Shown piece by piece: positions 39,772 to 47,994 of a DNA stretch of 64,000 nucleotides; position 1 is the stretch's first letter; each line of letters starts with the position of its first letter. Both the position numbers and the translations under genes were made by a program. The notes below the pieces were generated by a model. That model searched no databases. It saw only the letters and a program-made list of their open reading frames with translations, and was not told the origin of the DNA. The stretch comes from Pseudomonas paracarnis (GTDB lineage Bacteria; Pseudomonadota; Gammaproteobacteria; Pseudomonadales; Pseudomonadaceae): positions 915,570 to 979,569 of the forward strand of contig NZ_CAJFCN010000001.1 of assembly GCF_904063055.1 (NCBI RefSeq). The letters run 5' to 3'.

Positions 39772-40368
39772 ATGAAACGGTGTTTTGATTTTTTCGCTTC
39801 TTTTGCCGCGTTGTTTTTTCTGTGGCCTGTCCTCGCGCTGGTTGCCTGGCGAATCAAGAAAAACCTCGGTTCGCCAGTCTTGTTCAGACAGGTAAGACCT
39901 GGCCTCAATGGCGTCCCTTTCGAGATGATAAAGTTTCGAACCATGCGCGATGCAACGGATGAACAGGGCAATACATTGCCTGATTCGGAGCGTATGACGC
40001 CTTTTGGCTCGTTTTTGCGCTCCTCCAGCTTGGACGAGCTACCTGGCTTATGGAATGTGCTCAAGGGTGATATGAGTCTGGTGGGGCCAAGGCCACTGTT
40101 GATGGAGTATCTGCCTTTGTATTCGCCTGAGCAGTTGCGTCGTCATGAGGTCCGTCCTGGCCTTAGCGGCTGGGCCCAAGTAAATGGACGCAATGCGATC
40201 AGTTGGGAGGAAAAGTTCAAGCTGGATGTGTGGTATGTGGACAACGCCAGCTTTTTGCTCGACCTCAAGATCATTTACCTGACGGTGAAGAAGGTGATTG
40301 TCAGGGACGGTATCAGTGCTGAAGGCGAGGCTACCATGTCCAAATTCACTGGAGGTGACCCCCTATGA
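39772..40368 (+). CDS. PglC-type phosphoglycosyl transferase (O-unit initiation)
   Basis: A monotopic sugar-phosphate transferase of about 198 residues. A single N-terminal re-entrant hydrophobic segment (CFDFFASFAALFFLWPVLAL), the catalytic Asp-Glu in SLDELPGLWNVLKGDMSLVGPRP, and the small size fit PglC, which puts a bacillosamine-type sugar phosphate onto undecaprenyl phosphate. It differs from the polytopic WbpL found in the P. aeruginosa locus. ATG 39772 is chosen; GTG 39760 is an alternative. It overlaps the next gene by four bases. Confidence 0.85.
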   Translation: MKRCFDFFASFAALFFLWPVLALVAWRIKKNLGSPVLFRQVRPGLNGVPFEMIKFRTMRDATDEQGNTLPDSERMTPFGSFLRSSSLDELPGLWNVLKGDMSLVGPRPLLMEYLPLYSPEQLRRHEVRPGLSGWAQVNGRNAISWEEKFKLDVWYVDNASFLLDLKIIYLTVKKVIVRDGISAEGEATMSKFTGGDPL

Positions 40369-40988
40369 AATTGGCTGTACTGGGGGCTAGTGGGCATGGC
40401 AAGGTGGTGGCTGATACAGCCCAAGCCTGCGGCTGGAAACAAGTAGATTTCTTTGATGACGCCTGGCCCACTCGGCAGCAAAATGGCCATTGGGAGGTCA
40501 TCGGCGGTTCAGCCCAGCTGTTAACTCGCCTGGACGATTATGACGGGGTGTTCATCGCCATCGGTAATAATAGGATACGCTATGGCAAGTTGAACGAATT
40601 GAAATCAGTCGGCGCAAAGATCGTCTCGCTAATTCATCCCCATGCGGTCATCAGTCAATACGCCTCGATCGGTATCGGTTCTCTGGTTCTGGCTGGCGTC
40701 GTCGTCAATGTAGATGCTGTGATTGGTCGTGGTGTAATACTCAACACCGGCTGCAGTGTCGATCATGATTGTGTCATACACGATGGCGTGCATATTTGCC
40801 CAGGCGCACGGCTTGCTGGCGGGATTGAGGTTGGCAAGCTGAGTTGGGTTGGTATTGGGTCCAGCGTTCGACAGTCGCTACGCATAGGTACAGAAGTAGT
40901 GATTGGCGCCGGTGCGGCGGTAGTGACTGATATCGCTGACGCTTTGACGGTTGTCGGTGTACCTGCACGTGTTCTTTTCAAGACATGA
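40365..40988 (+). CDS. PglD/NeuD-like sugar N-acetyltransferase
   Basis: A 207-residue protein with an N-terminal Rossmann-like domain (VLGASGHGKVVADTA) and a left-handed beta-helix of hexapeptide repeats. The catalytic His segment VDHDCVIHDGVHICPGA matches PglD, which acetylates the 4-amino group of UDP-4-amino-4,6-dideoxy-GlcNAc. Together with the PglE-like and WbpM genes it implies synthesis of UDP-N,N'-diacetylbacillosamine or a close relative. Confidence 0.87.
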   Translation: MKLAVLGASGHGKVVADTAQACGWKQVDFFDDAWPTRQQNGHWEVIGGSAQLLTRLDDYDGVFIAIGNNRIRYGKLNELKSVGAKIVSLIHPHAVISQYASIGIGSLVLAGVVVNVDAVIGRGVILNTGCSVDHDCVIHDGVHICPGARLAGGIEVGKLSWVGIGSSVRQSLRIGTEVVIGAGAAVVTDIADALTVVGVPARVLFKT

Positions 40989-41094
40989 GGCTTCGTGCTG
41001 TTCTAATTGGCTGCTCCGGACGATAATGTCATTCTTGCGGCGCCCCTGATAGTTCTTATTCTTCACTTAATTGTCATCTCGACGGGTATTCACA

Positions 41095-42273
41095 GTGCTA
41101 AATACACCTTTTTCTCCTTGGCCATCTTTCAGTCACGAAGAGGCCGATGCTGTCCGCGATGTGATTCTTTCCAATAAAGTCAACTATTGGACTGGGCAGG
41201 AAACCCGAACCTTTGAGAAGGAGTTCGCGGCTTGGTCGGAAACGGAATACGCGGTTGCGCTGGCCAACGGCACTGTAGCTCTGGATGTGGCATTCAAGGC
41301 GCTTGGGATCGGTAGCGGTGATGAGGTCATTGTTACGTCCCGTACGTTTCTGGCATCTGTTTCGAGTATTGTCAACACAGGTGCCGTGCCTGTATTCGCT
41401 GATATTGATTTAGATTCACAGAATATTACGGTCGAAACCATCCGTGCCGTATTGACCCCCCGTACTCGGGCTATCGTTTGTGTTCACTTGGCCGGCTGGC
41501 CATGTGATATGGATCCAATCATGGATCTTGCCGCAGAAAACGGCCTCAAGGTAATTGAAGACTGCGCGCAGGCGCACGGCGCGTTCTACAAAGGGCGTCG
41601 CGTCGGCTCGATCGGCCATATTGGCGCGTGGTCGTTTTGTCAGGACAAGATTATGACCACTGGGGGAGAAGGTGGCATGGTTACCACCAATGACCGCGAG
41701 TTATGGTCGTCGATGTGGTCATACAAGGATCATGGCAAGAGTTGGGAGGCCGTTTATGAGCGCCAGCATGCTCCCGGCTTCCGTTGGCTACACGAAAGTT
41801 TCGGCACTAATTGGCGGATGCTCGAAGTGCAGGCAGTGATAGGCAGGATCCAACTACGACGCATGGCTGATTGGGCAGCGCGCCGTAGTGCCAATGCGAT
41901 GCGTATCTGGGATGCAGCCGGTCAGGTTGCTGGCCTGCGCGTCCCTCAAATACCCGCACATATCACTCATGCGGCATATAAATGCTATGTCTTTGTAGAG
42001 CCATCGTCTCTGAAGGACGGGTGGAATCGCGACCGAATTCTCGAAATGCTCGTTGCTCGAGGCGTCCCGGCGTTTTCCGGTTCCTGCTCTGAGGTTTATC
42101 TGGAAAAAGCTTTCGACAATACCGGATGGCGCCCCACTATTCGCTTACCTAATGCAGTTGAGCTAGGTGAGACCAGCCTGATGTTCCTGGTTCATCCAAC
42201 GCTGACGGATAAGGAAATTGAGCTGACCTGTGAGGTCTTGGCGCAGGTAATGCGCGAGGCAACGGTAATATAG
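41095..42273 (+). CDS. DegT/DnrJ/EryC1 aminotransferase (PglE-like)
   Basis: A 392-residue sugar aminotransferase. PLP lysine is in SFCQDKIMTTGGEGG, and the N-terminal SPWPSFSHEEADAVRDVI is family-typical. It is placed between the PglD-like gene and wbpM, so it probably aminates the UDP-4-keto sugar made by WbpM. GTG 41095 is used because the upstream extension (from TTG 41071) lacks a ribosome site. It is a different branch from the WecE-like enzyme at 32657. Confidence 0.86.
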   Translation: MLNTPFSPWPSFSHEEADAVRDVILSNKVNYWTGQETRTFEKEFAAWSETEYAVALANGTVALDVAFKALGIGSGDEVIVTSRTFLASVSSIVNTGAVPVFADIDLDSQNITVETIRAVLTPRTRAIVCVHLAGWPCDMDPIMDLAAENGLKVIEDCAQAHGAFYKGRRVGSIGHIGAWSFCQDKIMTTGGEGGMVTTNDRELWSSMWSYKDHGKSWEAVYERQHAPGFRWLHESFGTNWRMLEVQAVIGRIQLRRMADWAARRSANAMRIWDAAGQVAGLRVPQIPAHITHAAYKCYVFVEPSSLKDGWNRDRILEMLVARGVPAFSGSCSEVYLEKAFDNTGWRPTIRLPNAVELGETSLMFLVHPTLTDKEIELTCEVLAQVMREATVI

Positions 42274-42400
42274 GTGCTGCAGGCTCTAATCTAATCAAAG
42301 AACCTGAGGTCCGGCATGTGATGAAGAATCAAGCCGTATTCAAACGTTCAATTGTTACATATGAATCGTTTCAGTTTTAGCAAGGGTGTTTAGAGGGGTT

Positions 42401-44395
42401 ATGGATAAGATACGTGCGTACCTGGTGGGATTGCCCCGACGACAAAAACGCGTCCTGCAACTGATAACTGACGTGTTAGTGGTCTGGTTTGCGTTATGGA
42501 TGGCTTTTGTAGTACGTCTTGGCGTAGATGAGATGATCAATCCTGTCGCGATGCACTTATGGCTGTTTATCTGCGCCCCGGTGGTTGCCATTCCCTTGTT
42601 TATCCGCTTTGGTATGTATCGTGCGGTGATGCGTTACTTCGGTAATGATGCGCTGATTGCGATTATCAAGGCTGTGAGCCTTTCGTCACTCATACTTGGT
42701 GTTGTTGTCTATTGGTACAGCAACCACCAAAATGTTGTCCCGCGCTCTATCATATTCAACTATTGGTGGCTAAGCCTCATCATGGTGGGCGGTCTGCGCT
42801 TGGGGATGCGTCAATATTTTCTGGGCGATTGGTTCGCCGCTGCACAACACGTGCCTTTCACCAATCGTGAGGATGGCTTGCCCCGTGTTGCTATCTACGG
42901 TGCTGGCGCAGCGGGTAATCAGTTGGTAGCAGCCCTGCGTATGGGTAGAGTGATGCGCCCGGTAGCATTCATCGACGACGACGCCAGTATCTCTGATCGT
43001 ATTATTTCCGGTCTTCAGGTTTACAAGCCCAAACATATTCAGCGGATGATCGACGCCACAGGCGCTCAGGAAATTCTTTTGGCTATACCCTCGTCTAATC
43101 GTGGGCGTCGCCGGGAAATCCTCGGGTTTCTTGAAGGTTTCCCCCTGCATGTGCGCAGTGTCCCTGGCTTTATGGATTTGGCGAGCGGCAGGGTGAAGGT
43201 CGACGACATCCAGGAAGTTGATATCGCTGACCTTCTGGGCCGCGATGCCGTGCCTGCTCAAGACGAACTATTGGAGCATTGCATCAAAGGGCAGTGCGTT
43301 TTAGTGACCGGCGCTGGTGGTTCAATCGGCTCTGAGCTTTGTCGACAAATACTTGCTTTGCACCCTACGACACTGCTGTTGTTCGAACATAGTGAGTTCA
43401 ACCTTTACAGCATTCTTTCCGAGCTTGAGCAACGTATTATTCGTGAGTCCTTACCGGTTAAGCTGTTGCCAATCCTGGGGTCCATACGTAATCCGTCCAA
43501 GCTAATCGACGTCATGAGCACTTGGCGGGTCGATACTGTGTATCACGCCGCTGCCTATAAGCATGTTCCGATGGTAGAACATAATATAGCCGAGGGAGTG
43601 TTCAATAATGTGATAGGTACGCTCAATACGGCGCAGGCTGCTTTACAGACTGGCGTTGCCAACTTTGTATTGATTTCAACAGACAAGGCCGTACGTCCGA
43701 CCAATATCATGGGTAGCACGAAACGGTTGGCTGAGTTGGTCTTGCAGGCACTGAGCCGTGAAGTCGCCCCCGTATTGTTCGGCGATAATGACTGTTTACC
43801 CAGAGTCAATAAAACGCGCTTTACCATGGTTCGTTTCGGTAACGTACTTGGTTCTTCGGGTTCTGTGATCCCGCTGTTCCATAGACAGATCAAGTCGGGT
43901 GGACCCTTGACGGTGACTCACCCGAAGATTACCCGTTACTTCATGACAATCCCCGAAGCGGCGCAGTTGGTAATCCAAGCCGGCTCCATGGGCCATGGGG
44001 GAGATGTATTTGTGCTGGATATGGGAGAGCCCGTAAGAATCATCGAGCTGGCTGAGAAGATGATTCACTTGTCTGGTCTGAGTGTGCGCTCTGAGAAGAA
44101 TCCTCATGGCGACATTGCCATCGAGTTTTCCGGCTTGCGTCCCGGCGAAAAACTGTATGAAGAGTTGCTGATCGGTGACAACGTAGTGGCTACCCAGCAC
44201 CCGATGATCATGAGCGCTGATGAAGATAATCTCGCTTGGGATGTGCTCAAGGTCAAGTTGACGGAGTTGCTTTCTGCTTTGGACCAGGATGATTACACGC
44301 GTGTTCGGCAATTGCTGCGCGATACTGTCAGCGGCTATGCACCAGATGGCGAAATAGTTGATTGGATCTACCAGCAGCGTCGTCTTGAGCCTTAA
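42401..44395 (+). CDS. wbpM: UDP-GlcNAc 4,6-dehydratase, WbpM/PglF type
   Basis: A 664-residue inner-membrane nucleotide-sugar dehydratase. Four N-terminal helices (about 20-130) precede a CoA-binding-like domain and the SDR domain. The SDR motif is TGAGGSIGSE; the active-site stretch STDKAVRPTNIMGSTK shows the Met-Lys replacement of Tyr-Lys found in long WbpM proteins. It marks the right end of the O-antigen cluster as in P. aeruginosa. RBS GAGGGG precedes ATG 42401. Confidence 0.95.
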   Translation: MDKIRAYLVGLPRRQKRVLQLITDVLVVWFALWMAFVVRLGVDEMINPVAMHLWLFICAPVVAIPLFIRFGMYRAVMRYFGNDALIAIIKAVSLSSLILGVVVYWYSNHQNVVPRSIIFNYWWLSLIMVGGLRLGMRQYFLGDWFAAAQHVPFTNREDGLPRVAIYGAGAAGNQLVAALRMGRVMRPVAFIDDDASISDRIISGLQVYKPKHIQRMIDATGAQEILLAIPSSNRGRRREILGFLEGFPLHVRSVPGFMDLASGRVKVDDIQEVDIADLLGRDAVPAQDELLEHCIKGQCVLVTGAGGSIGSELCRQILALHPTTLLLFEHSEFNLYSILSELEQRIIRESLPVKLLPILGSIRNPSKLIDVMSTWRVDTVYHAAAYKHVPMVEHNIAEGVFNNVIGTLNTAQAALQTGVANFVLISTDKAVRPTNIMGSTKRLAELVLQALSREVAPVLFGDNDCLPRVNKTRFTMVRFGNVLGSSGSVIPLFHRQIKSGGPLTVTHPKITRYFMTIPEAAQLVIQAGSMGHGGDVFVLDMGEPVRIIELAEKMIHLSGLSVRSEKNPHGDIAIEFSGLRPGEKLYEELLIGDNVVATQHPMIMSADEDNLAWDVLKVKLTELLSALDQDDYTRVRQLLRDTVSGYAPDGEIVDWIYQQRRLEP

Positions 44396-44597
44396 GGACA
44401 TGACTTTTATCGTGTGCGTCGGAAATGCCTCCTAGAGGCCTGCGTTGATGAGCATTGGCGGAGAATCTGGCCGTTAGCATCTCCTTAAGACTCATGCGCA
44501 TCAACGGTAACCTGATCTGGTCCCCGGTAGCCTTGGCAAGCCCATCTGTGATTTATTCGTGGTATGGCTAACTGAGAGCGTATTCTATTCGGAATAT

Positions 44598-44621
44598 CTG
44601 ATGCCAGATTTCTGGCATCAG
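44598..44621. terminator. Hairpin between wbpM and the acyltransferase
   Basis: Perfect 10-base stem CTGATGCCAG / CTGGCATCAG with loop ATTT, in the convergent gap. A T-run lies some ten bases to the right. It may act in both directions. Confidence 0.55.
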
Positions 44622-44633
44622 GGTGGTGCAAAA

Positions 44634-45194
44634 TTATTTTTCCGATTCTAAATAATGTTTTTCGAACTCCAAAAGTTCTTGGCTTCGATTTTTAAGCCTT
44701 TTCGCCGGTACGCCGAAATAAATGCCCCAAGGGTCTGTCGACTTTGTAATCATTGACATTGCCCCTACTGAACAACCTTCTGCCAGCGTTACACCTGGCA
44801 AAACAATGGAGGAGGTTCCGATGATAACGTGACGACCGATATGTACCGGTAACTTTGCTTCGTTCTTGTACTGGCTGGGTACAGTTGGATTAGTCAGGGT
44901 TTTTCCGCTGTAATCATCGGATTGAGCAAAAACATGACAACCATATGCCAGGCCTGAGAAATCCTCCATGGTGATGCCAAGCTCGCCCCCCGCCACATTA
45001 TTGAAAATGGCTATATGGACATTTCGCCCTAGTGTGACGGTTCCTGAGATAACACAAAAGTCATCAATGCGTGTATTGTCGCCGATTGAAATTCGATCAC
45101 AGTTATATATTGAAGCCTTGTCGCTTATCTTTACATTTTTTCCAAGGCTTTTAAAGCCCATTTCTTTTAACTTTTCTTCTGGAATAAAAGCCAT
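44634..45194 (-). CDS. Hexapeptide-repeat acyltransferase
   Basis: A 186-residue left-handed beta-helix acetyltransferase of the WbbJ/maltose-galactoside type. Hexapeptide turns run through ISDKASIYNCDRISIGDNTRI and IGRHVIIGTSSIVLPGV. It is likely to O-acetylate, or N-acetylate, an O-antigen sugar; the cluster otherwise lacks a WecD-like enzyme for Fuc4N. Transcribed towards wbpM, with a TGTATG repeat tract just upstream of its promoter. Confidence 0.75.
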   Translation of the reverse strand: MAFIPEEKLKEMGFKSLGKNVKISDKASIYNCDRISIGDNTRIDDFCVISGTVTLGRNVHIAIFNNVAGGELGITMEDFSGLAYGCHVFAQSDDYSGKTLTNPTVPSQYKNEAKLPVHIGRHVIIGTSSIVLPGVTLAEGCSVGAMSMITKSTDPWGIYFGVPAKRLKNRSQELLEFEKHYLESEK

Positions 45195-45218
45195 TTTGAT
45201 AACTCTTTTAGTTTGCTG

Positions 45219-45235
45219 TGGTAATTTTTATAAGA
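45219..45235 (-). promoter_or_regulatory. AT-rich -10-like segment of the acyltransferase
   Basis: On the minus strand, TTATAAAAATTACC lies about 30 bases before the acyltransferase ATG and is directly preceded by the hexanucleotide tract. It looks like a -10 region whose -35 spacing would cross the repeats. Confidence 0.35.
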
Positions 45236-45265
45236 TGTATGTGTATGTGTATGTGTATGTGTATG
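45236..45265. repeat. Hexanucleotide tandem repeat (TGTATG)x5
   Basis: Five perfect copies of TGTATG (minus strand CATACA) in 30 bases, 42 bases upstream of the acyltransferase start. Such tracts can change copy number by slippage. Confidence 0.95.
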
Positions 45266-45727
45266 GGTTTATAGAGGTGCATGCACTTCGTACAGTAATT
45301 GGACTCTTAAGACTTGTACGAGCAACGGCGTCCAAGATTATGAAATCATCTGCGGTGACGCTCCAATGGTGGGCGCAAAGAATGCTATGCCTTGCGCGCC
45401 ACAGAGCTTTACTAGGTACTGTGCGATTCGATCGGCGATTTTTATCCGTTTGAAAAAAGCGTTCACACATTAGTTTTGGGCCTTGTGAGCACAGGTCTAT
45501 GGCGTATTCCCATTGCGATTCTAGACCATGAGCGTTTCTATGTCCGTTGATATTCGAGGACACAATACCTAGCTTATCCGAATATTGGTCAAGGCGTACA
45601 AGAGCGAGTGTGACATGTTCACACCCTGTTACTCATCCATTTTTGACACCCTCGACCCATCGCCTAACGTGGAAAAGCAGCTTCGGAAAAGCTGCTTTTC
45701 TCTCACCGATGTCATGGAGCGTCATCA
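45266..45727. other. Region between acyltransferase and comEA
   Basis: About 460 bases. No convincing gene: short ORFs on both strands lack ribosome sites and recognisable domains. The last part contains the perfect hairpin around GAAAAGCAGCTT-CGG-AAAAGCTGCTTTTC (45672-45700), terminator-like, and the comEA leader with GGAG before the ATG. May be remnant DNA at the edge of the O-antigen cluster. Confidence 0.5.
45672..45702 (+). terminator. Terminator-like hairpin before comEA
   Basis: AAAAGCAGCTT pairs with AAGCTGCTTTT, followed by CTCTC. It would end transcripts from the O-antigen side; the symmetrical A/T ends allow action on both strands. Confidence 0.6.
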
Positions 45728-46060
45728 ATGCAAAACCTCTACATATCCTCCCTAGTATTCGCCTTCCTCACCAGCCTCTCCGTCGCCACCAATGCTGCCC
45801 CTTCCGTCAAGCCAGAAGCCCCAACCCCAATCTCCACCCAAATGACCAAGTCTGAGCAATCCACCAAGGTCAACCTCAACGCAGCCGACGCCGAAACCCT
45901 GCGCCGCGATCTGTTCGGTATTGGTGCTTCCAAGGCGAAGGCAATCGTGGCTTATCGGGAAAGCAACGGTCCGTTCACAGCGGTGGATGAGTTACTGGAA
46001 GTGAAGGGCATCGGCAAGGCACTGCTGGAGAAGAATCGCGACAGGTTGGTTATTAATTGA
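45728..46060 (+). CDS. ComEA-like helix-hairpin-helix DNA-binding protein
   Basis: A 110-residue exported protein. A signal peptide (about 1-23, ending A-N-A-A) is followed by a Pro/Ser-rich linker and two helix-hairpin-helix motifs (KVNLNAADAETLRRDLFGIGASKAKAIVAYR and LLEVKGIGKALLEKN). ComEA proteins bind incoming DNA in transformation. The position next to wbpM is conserved in Pseudomonas. Confidence 0.9.
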   Translation: MQNLYISSLVFAFLTSLSVATNAAPSVKPEAPTPISTQMTKSEQSTKVNLNAADAETLRRDLFGIGASKAKAIVAYRESNGPFTAVDELLEVKGIGKALLEKNRDRLVIN

Positions 46061-46078
46061 GGATGTGAAATAGCTTAG

Positions 46079-46108
46079 AAGGCCGGTCAATGACCGGCCC
46101 TTTCTTTG
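46079..46108 (+). terminator. Terminator of comEA
   Basis: GGCCGGTCA-A-TGACCGGCC forms a nearly perfect stem followed by CTTTCTTTG, about 20 bases after the stop. Confidence 0.85.
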
Positions 46109-46173
46109 TCGGAGGCGCGCGCCTTTAGACTTCCAAGCGATATTGGCATGAAACGTGATTACATCTCTCCAAT

Positions 46174-46188
46174 GATTGTTCAACAATC
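46174..46188. promoter_or_regulatory. Palindromic operator before the GntR gene
   Basis: GATTGTT-C-AACAATC, a perfect 15-base palindrome ending 11 bases before the GntR start. Its TTGT...ACAA core is typical of FCD-type GntR operators and suggests autoregulation. Confidence 0.5.
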
Positions 46189-46199
46189 CTGAGGTAGTG

Positions 46200-46844
46200 A
46201 TGACGCTCAGCATGTCTTTAGCCGATCAAATAGCCCTGGAACTACGTGCCGACATAATCGGTGGGCGGTTATTGCGAGGTATGCCGTTAATCGAGAAGGA
46301 TCTCGTCACCGCCTACAACGCCTCGCGCAACACTATCCGTGAAGCGCTGCATCGTCTGGGCCAGGAGGGCCTTACTCGCTATGTACGTAATAAGGGCGTA
46401 ATGGTTCGGCGCCTGGAGCGGGAGGAAGTCCGCGATCTGTTTGTAGTCCGCCGCACCCTGGAATTGCAGGCCATAGCCCAAAGCGGCCCGCTGACGGACG
46501 CTCAATCAGGGCGTATGCAAAGCGCTATTGAGGCCACCACCCTGGCTCGTGAGCGTGAAGATTGGCGAGCGGTGGCCACCCACAGTCTGGTGTTCCATCA
46601 ACAGATTGTTGCGTTGATGGCCAGCCCCCTGTTCGACGAGTTTTTCGCCCAGGTGATTGCCCAGTTACGCCTGGTGTTCTGCGCTGCACCTGACGAGCAA
46701 CGTTTCCAGTCGCCCTGGCTGGAGCGCGATCAAGAGATATACGGCTTATTAGCCAGGCACAACAGACCAGCAGCCAGCGAGGCGATCAGCCTTTACCTGG
46801 ATGACTCGGAACACCTTTCTCTCGCCTTGTTTGATCACCCATGA
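46200..46844 (+). CDS. GntR family regulator with FCD domain
   Basis: A 214-residue regulator. The N-terminal winged helix carries LRADIIGGRLLRGMPLIEKDLVTAYNASRNTIREALHRLGQEGL; the C-terminal alpha-helical FCD domain (about 85-205) would bind a small acid or amine. ATG 46200 follows GAGG with five bases spacing. It probably controls the DUF1989 gene, which begins 15 bases after its stop, and perhaps the ethanolamine-type permease. Confidence 0.88.
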   Translation: MTLSMSLADQIALELRADIIGGRLLRGMPLIEKDLVTAYNASRNTIREALHRLGQEGLTRYVRNKGVMVRRLEREEVRDLFVVRRTLELQAIAQSGPLTDAQSGRMQSAIEATTLAREREDWRAVATHSLVFHQQIVALMASPLFDEFFAQVIAQLRLVFCAAPDEQRFQSPWLERDQEIYGLLARHNRPAASEAISLYLDDSEHLSLALFDHP

Positions 46845-46858
46845 TAGAGGATTGCCCC

Positions 46859-47707
46859 ATGTACAAAGACTATCCCGCCGCGTACCAGGTCAGCAAAGGT
46901 TCGGCGTTGCAGGTGGATACGGCGTTCTATGAGCGCATTCGTGATCAGAAAACCCAGCGCACGTTGATCGAACAGTTCGAGGTGCCGATCCGCACGGGGA
47001 GGGCGTGGAAGGTGCCGGCCGGGCATGTGTTTCGTGTGACCACGCCGGTGGGTCCGCAGGTGGGGGATTTCAATGTCTGGAACGCTAACGACCCACGCGA
47101 ACGTTTGTGGGCCGCGCGCACCCGGCAGCTTCAAGGCGCCCATGTCAGCACTCATGATCGGTTGTGGTCGAACCTGCCTTTTCTACGGCCCTTGGTCACG
47201 ATCACCGATGACAGCCTGGCCAGCTACGGCATTGATGAGCACGGTGGGCGTTTGCACGATTTGTTGGGCACGCGATGCGACCCCTATGTGAACCGTATGT
47301 TGACCGGGGAGGACTTTCATCACCATTGCCACTCGAACCTGACGCGTGCGGTATTGCCCCATGGGCTGACGGAGTTCGATGTGCATGACGTGTTGAATAT
47401 TTTCCAGTGCACCGGGCTCAATCAGGATGACATGTACTTTATGAAAGCCTGTCCGGCGAAGAAGGGCGATTACCTGGAGTTTTTTGCCGAGATTGATCTG
47501 CTCTGTGCGTTGTCGACGTGCCCTGGCGGGGATTTGTCGCTACCGATGTGGGGGCCGGATGCGCAGGATCCGCTGACGGTGTGCCGTCCGTTGGGGGTGG
47601 AGATCTACCGGTTGGAGGATGAGTTGCTCAATGGCTGGAGCCAACCGGAACGTGCTGCCTACAAGGGGCAGCACGGCTTGCATATTGCCAAGGCGGATTG
47701 GGAGTAA
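46859..47707 (+). CDS. DUF1989 (urea carboxylase-associated) family protein
   Basis: A 282-residue protein of the DUF1989 family. Conserved features include the VPAGHVFRVTTPVGPQVGDFNVWNA segment, His and Cys clusters (DFHHHCHSNLTRA; DLLCALSTCPGGD), which suggest metal binding. Known members CgdA/CgdB are carboxyguanidine deiminase subunits; others sit with urea carboxylase. None of those partners is here, so a related amide or amine reaction is inferred. ATG 46859 follows GAGG; an upstream ATG lacks one. Confidence 0.8.
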   Translation: MYKDYPAAYQVSKGSALQVDTAFYERIRDQKTQRTLIEQFEVPIRTGRAWKVPAGHVFRVTTPVGPQVGDFNVWNANDPRERLWAARTRQLQGAHVSTHDRLWSNLPFLRPLVTITDDSLASYGIDEHGGRLHDLLGTRCDPYVNRMLTGEDFHHHCHSNLTRAVLPHGLTEFDVHDVLNIFQCTGLNQDDMYFMKACPAKKGDYLEFFAEIDLLCALSTCPGGDLSLPMWGPDAQDPLTVCRPLGVEIYRLEDELLNGWSQPERAAYKGQHGLHIAKADWE

Positions 47708-47715
47708 CGCAAGAT

Positions 47716-47883
47716 TTAGCGATCCTGCGCATCCTTGGCATCTGCCTGCGCATTGCGCTCGGCTACGCGTTTACGTTGTTCGTCGGTGAGTTCCACCTTG
47801 TTGGCGCTGTCACGCAGCATCATCAGGCCACCGACGATCGACCCGATCGCTACTACCATAATCAACCATGCATACCACGGCAT
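47716..47883 (-). CDS. DUF2897 family small membrane protein
   Basis: A 55-residue protein beginning MPWYAWLIMVVAIGSIVGG, with one N-terminal transmembrane helix (about 4-22) and a charged tail (ELTDEQRKRVAERNAQ). AAGGAG lies six bases before the ATG. It matches the short DUF2897 proteins common in pseudomonads, function unknown. Converges on the DUF1989 gene. Confidence 0.8.
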   Translation of the reverse strand: MPWYAWLIMVVAIGSIVGGLMMLRDSANKVELTDEQRKRVAERNAQADAKDAQDR

Positions 47884-47994
47884 AAGACGCTCCTTGAGGC
47901 AGAGGTTCGTGGGAGAATTTTCCCACGGTAATCACTGCTTTGAGTGACGGGCTTTCTGAGTAGTTCAGTGTAGGCCCGTTCTGCCTCATAGGCG

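Noticed and set aside
45228..45563. Reverse ORF of 111 codons beyond the acyltransferase
   Set aside because: It runs into the hexanucleotide tract with a Thr-Tyr repeat end and has no supporting signals.
47698..47931. Forward ORF of 77 codons over the DUF2897 gene
   Set aside because: The reverse-strand 55-codon gene has a perfect ribosome site and a known small-protein pattern; the forward frame is its shadow.
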